Positions 47,404 to 49,977 of a DNA stretch of 49,977 nt are shown here, piece by piece. Below the pieces are notes generated by a model that saw nothing but the letters and a program-made list of their open reading frames with translations, made no database searches and was not told the origin of the DNA. Source of the DNA: Granulosicoccus sp. (GTDB lineage Bacteria > Pseudomonadota > Gammaproteobacteria > Granulosicoccales > Granulosicoccaceae); assembly GCA_013002205.1 (NCBI GenBank), contig JABDKN010000194.1:1-49977 (forward strand), read 5' to 3'. Position 1 is the first letter of the stretch, and every line of letters starts with the position of its first letter. The position numbers were made by a program, and so were the translations under genes.

Positions 47404-49977
47404 GCGCAAAAAAAAGCGGCAAATCTGCAGCTGGCGGCGGTGATCCTTATCGCTCGCGCGAGCAATCCCGATACGATTCGCCCATTGCGAGCCGTGAATT
47501 CATCACAAGTGTGTTGAAGGCTGAGACAGGCCCGATGGATTTTGAAGCGCTGGCGGAAAAGCTGGCCCTGGCAGGTAATGCAGATGCCATGGAGGCGCTT
47601 CGCCGCCGCATTGGGGCCATGTTACGTGATGGACAACTGATACAGAACCGTAAACGGGGTCTGGTGCCGGTAGATACCGAGGCGTTGATTGCCGGTCGGA
47701 TCAGTGCCCATCCGGACGGATTCGGATTCGTGATTGCGGATGATGGTGACAAGGATGTATACCTGAATGGCAAGCAGATGCGGCAGGTTCTGCATGGCGA
47801 CCGTGTTGTCGTATGCATCACCGGACTGGATCACAGGGGGCGTCGCGAGGGACGCATTGTCGACGTGGTCGAACGTGCCAACAAGTCACTGGTTGGGCGG
47901 ATCTCCATAGATCGCGGTACCGTTGTGGTGTTGCCTGACAACAAACGTATACACCAGGATCTGTTGATTGCTCCTGGGGAGCTGGGGGAAGCTGAAGACG
48001 GCGATATGGTGGTGGCAGAGATCATCGAGCAGCCAACTCGTCGACATCAACCAGTCGGCCGCGTTACGGAGGTACTGGGACAACATCTGCGCCCTGGCAT
48101 GGAGATCGATGTTTCTCTACACAGTCACGGTATTCCGACTGAGTGGCCCGAGGATGTACTTGCCGAGGCAGCCGCTTTCTCGACTACGGTAGATGACTCC
48201 GCCGTCAATGACCGCAAGGACGTACGCGAGCTGTCGTTGATTACGATAGATGGCGTGGATGCACGTGACTTCGACGATGCTGTCTGGTGCGAACGCCTGC
48301 CCAGGGGGTGGAGACTGATCGTTGCAATTGCCGATGTTGCGCACTATGTCTCGCCGGATTCGCCGCTGGACAGATCTGCGCTGGAGCGTGGGACATCAGT
48401 CTATTTTCCCGGACGTGTCGTACCGATGTTGCCGGAAGTCCTGTCCAATGGACTGTGCTCCCTGAACCCGGAAGTGGATCGGTTGTGCATGCTCTGCGAG
48501 ATGACCCTGGATGACAAGGCAGTTGTCAGGAAGACCCGTTTTTACAACGGAATCATGCGTTCCAAAGCTCGACTGACCTATGACCAGGTCAGTGAAATGC
48601 TGACGCTGCCCGATTCGCCACTGCGCACTACGCACCAGGCCCTGGTACCGATGATCGATGAGCTTCATAGACTCTACCAGGCGCTTGCCAGACGCAGACG
48701 AAAACGCGGGGCCATAGAGTTCGATTCTAATGAGACGCTTATCCTCTTTGATGAAAACAAGAAGATCAGCGAAATCATACCGATCGAGCGGAATGATGCA
48801 CACAAGCTGATCGAGGAATGCATGATACTTGCGAATATCGAGGCGGCTGCATTTCTTGAAGAGCGCAAAATTCCCGCACTGTTCCGCGTTCATGCGGGTC
48901 CAAAGGCTGATCGTCTGGAAGATCTGCGGGCCTTTCTCGCTTTGCGGGATCTGTCACTGGGCGGCGGAGAAAAACCAAGCGCCCTGGATTATGCAGCGCT
49001 TGCGGAGCAGATCAGCGAACGCCCGGACCGTGGCGTCATTCAGACCGTCATGCTGCGTTCAATGCAGCAAGCTGTCTATCAGCCGAAGAATGAAGGTCAT
49101 TTCGGGCTGGCGCTCAGCCAGTACGCTCACTTCACCTCGCCAATCCGGCGTTACCCCGATTTGCTCGTGCACCGCGCGATCAAGCATGCCTTGCTGATTG
49201 GCAAGGCGTCTGATTATCACTATTCGAACGACATCATGCAGGTACTGGGTGAAAGCTGTTCGATGACTGAGCGTCGCGCTGAGGAGGCGTCCAGGGACGT
49301 GGTTTCCTGGCTCAAGTGCGAGTACATGCTGGATCATGTCGGCAGTGAATTTCCTGGCGTGATTTCCGCGGTGACTTCGTTCGGACTGTTTGTCGAATTG
49401 CCTGGTATTCATGTCGAAGGGCTGGTACATATCACGAATCTTTCACGTGATTTCTATCGATTCGATCAGGCGGCTCAGGCTTTGACTGGTGAACGCACTG
49501 GCAGGCAATACCATCTGGGTGAACCCATCGAGGTCCAGGTGGCGGCGGTCAATCTCGAGGAAAGGAAAATCGACTTCATCGAGGTTGCTCAGGGCAGGAC
49601 AGAGCAGCTTCGGGTTGCTGCCGCTACCGTCCAGGCAGGCAAGGCAAAACCTGCACAAACTGATTCCGGGCGCCGGCCGGAAAAAATTCTGTCTGACGAA
49701 GCACGTCGACAGCAGAAACGTCAGCGCAAACAGCAGAGACGTGACGATAAGCGTGCCGCCATGCGGGAAGCCGGCAAGGCCCTCGATAATTCGGCGAAGA
49801 CCACATCAGCGAGGGCTGCGGGCAGTACGACAGGTGTGCAGACTGTCGATAGTAATTCCGCCAGGAAGGTCGGCAAGAAAGTCGGCAAGCAGCTCGGCAA
49901 GCAGGTCGGCAAGAAAGTCGGCAAGAAAGTCGGCAAGAAGGTCGGCAAGAAGGTCGGCAAGAAAGTCGGCAAGAAAG
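47400..49977 (+). CDS. rnr: Ribonuclease R (3' end beyond window)
   Basis: The frame is open for 859 codons to the right edge. This processive 3'-5' exoribonuclease degrades structured RNA. An N-terminal helix-turn-helix-like region and cold-shock domains precede the RNB catalytic domain, which shows DGVDARDFDDAVWCE (metal-binding aspartates), ADVAHYVSPDSPLD and YAHFTSPIRRYPDLLVHRAI. An S1 domain follows (GVISAVTSFGLFVELPGIHVEGLVHITNL), then a long basic tail (RRQQKRQRKQQRRDDKR) ending in KKVG repeats. ATG 47400 has AAAGG five bases upstream. The ORF track misses the gene because no stop lies in the window. rlmB usually follows in this gene order. Confidence 0.96.
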   Translation, partial: MSAKKSGKSAAGGGDPYRSREQSRYDSPIASREFITSVLKAETGPMDFEALAEKLALAGNADAMEALRRRIGAMLRDGQLIQNRKRGLVPVDTEALIAGRISAHPDGFGFVIADDGDKDVYLNGKQMRQVLHGDRVVVCITGLDHRGRREGRIVDVVERANKSLVGRISIDRGTVVVLPDNKRIHQDLLIAPGELGEAEDGDMVVAEIIEQPTRRHQPVGRVTEVLGQHLRPGMEIDVSLHSHGIPTEWPEDVLAEAAAFSTTVDDSAVNDRKDVRELSLITIDGVDARDFDDAVWCERLPRGWRLIVAIADVAHYVSPDSPLDRSALERGTSVYFPGRVVPMLPEVLSNGLCSLNPEVDRLCMLCEMTLDDKAVVRKTRFYNGIMRSKARLTYDQVSEMLTLPDSPLRTTHQALVPMIDELHRLYQALARRRRKRGAIEFDSNETLILFDENKKISEIIPIERNDAHKLIEECMILANIEAAAFLEERKIPALFRVHAGPKADRLEDLRAFLALRDLSLGGGEKPSALDYAALAEQISERPDRGVIQTVMLRSMQQAVYQPKNEGHFGLALSQYAHFTSPIRRYPDLLVHRAIKHALLIGKASDYHYSNDIMQVLGESCSMTERRAEEASRDVVSWLKCEYMLDHVGSEFPGVISAVTSFGLFVELPGIHVEGLVHITNLSRDFYRFDQAAQALTGERTGRQYHLGEPIEVQVAAVNLEERKIDFIEVAQGRTEQLRVAAATVQAGKAKPAQTDSGRRPEKILSDEARRQQKRQRKQQRRDDKRAAMREAGKALDNSAKTTSARAAGSTTGVQTVDSNSARKVGKKVGKQLGKQVGKKVGKKVGKKVGKKVGKKVGKK
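49866..49977 (+). repeat. 12-bp tandem repeat encoding the KKVG tail of RNase R
   Basis: Units of AAGAAAGTCGGC (variants AAGAAGGTCGGC, AAGCAGCTCGGC) encode Lys-Lys-Val-Gly. About nine units are visible and the array runs off the window edge, so its full length is unknown. The frame was followed from ATG 47400 and is continuous. Confidence 0.85.

Noticed and set aside
49721-49972. 83-aa minus-strand ORF of LPTF repeats
   Set aside because: It is only the reverse reading of the KKVG-coding repeat in rnr.

Overview
The window reads as ordinary chromosome of a free-living, probably aerobic and perhaps marine gammaproteobacterium of moderately high GC. The main evidence is the gene order hfq-hflX-hflK-hflC-DUF2065-hisZ-purA-(tRNA-Leu)-rnr, the hrcA-grpE-dnaK-dnaJ cluster, a CcmI homologue and a COX15-type heme A synthase. 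I cannot name the genus. I see no integrase, transposase, phage gene, CRISPR array or rRNA. Coding density is high, and many genes are coupled by ATGA-type overlaps.

Layout. (1) 1-7.8 kb: a membrane-bound, cysteine-type formate dehydrogenase locus. It holds the acidic tail of a cut-off protein, a polyferredoxin, a TorD-family chaperone, a small Tat-signal protein, and FdhA, FdhB and FdhC. (2) 8-16.1 kb: a mixed block. It holds an unknown protein coupled to a secreted ankyrin protein, a cNMP-domain/patatin protein coupled to a Rieske-like protein with an incomplete ligand set, heme A synthase, an exported HhH (ComEA-like) protein, apt, a DUF2959 lipoprotein and DUF2288. (3) 16-23.6 kb, minus strand: meaB, both methylmalonyl-CoA mutase subunits, a stand-alone MnmC oxidoreductase domain and ispG. 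(4) 23.7-29 kb: hrcA, grpE, dnaK, dnaJ. (5) 29-37.3 kb, minus strand: an EamA transporter, ccmI, and prpE-pccB-pccA-mce. With region 3 this gives propionate -> propionyl-CoA -> methylmalonyl-CoA -> succinyl-CoA in full, split over two loci 11 kb apart. (6) 37.4-50 kb: a choice-of-anchor H surface protein, the hfq-hfl-hisZ-purA run, a membrane/coiled-coil protein of unknown function, tRNA-Leu(CAG), and rnr running off the right edge.

Most unusual signals. A 22-bp sequence (core AACCTCGATGAGA) recurs at three gene borders. At one of them it forms a 17-bp perfect inverted repeat that encodes the last residues of the choice-of-anchor H protein. Several perfect dyads lie upstream of torD, mutA, mnmC, hrcA, prpE and hfq. 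Three proteins have tails or linkers built from 6- or 12-bp tandem repeats. A 7-codon ORF overlaps the rnr start. I did not find a clear new defence or mobile system. The 22-bp element and the Rieske-like and ankyrin gene pairs are the best leads.
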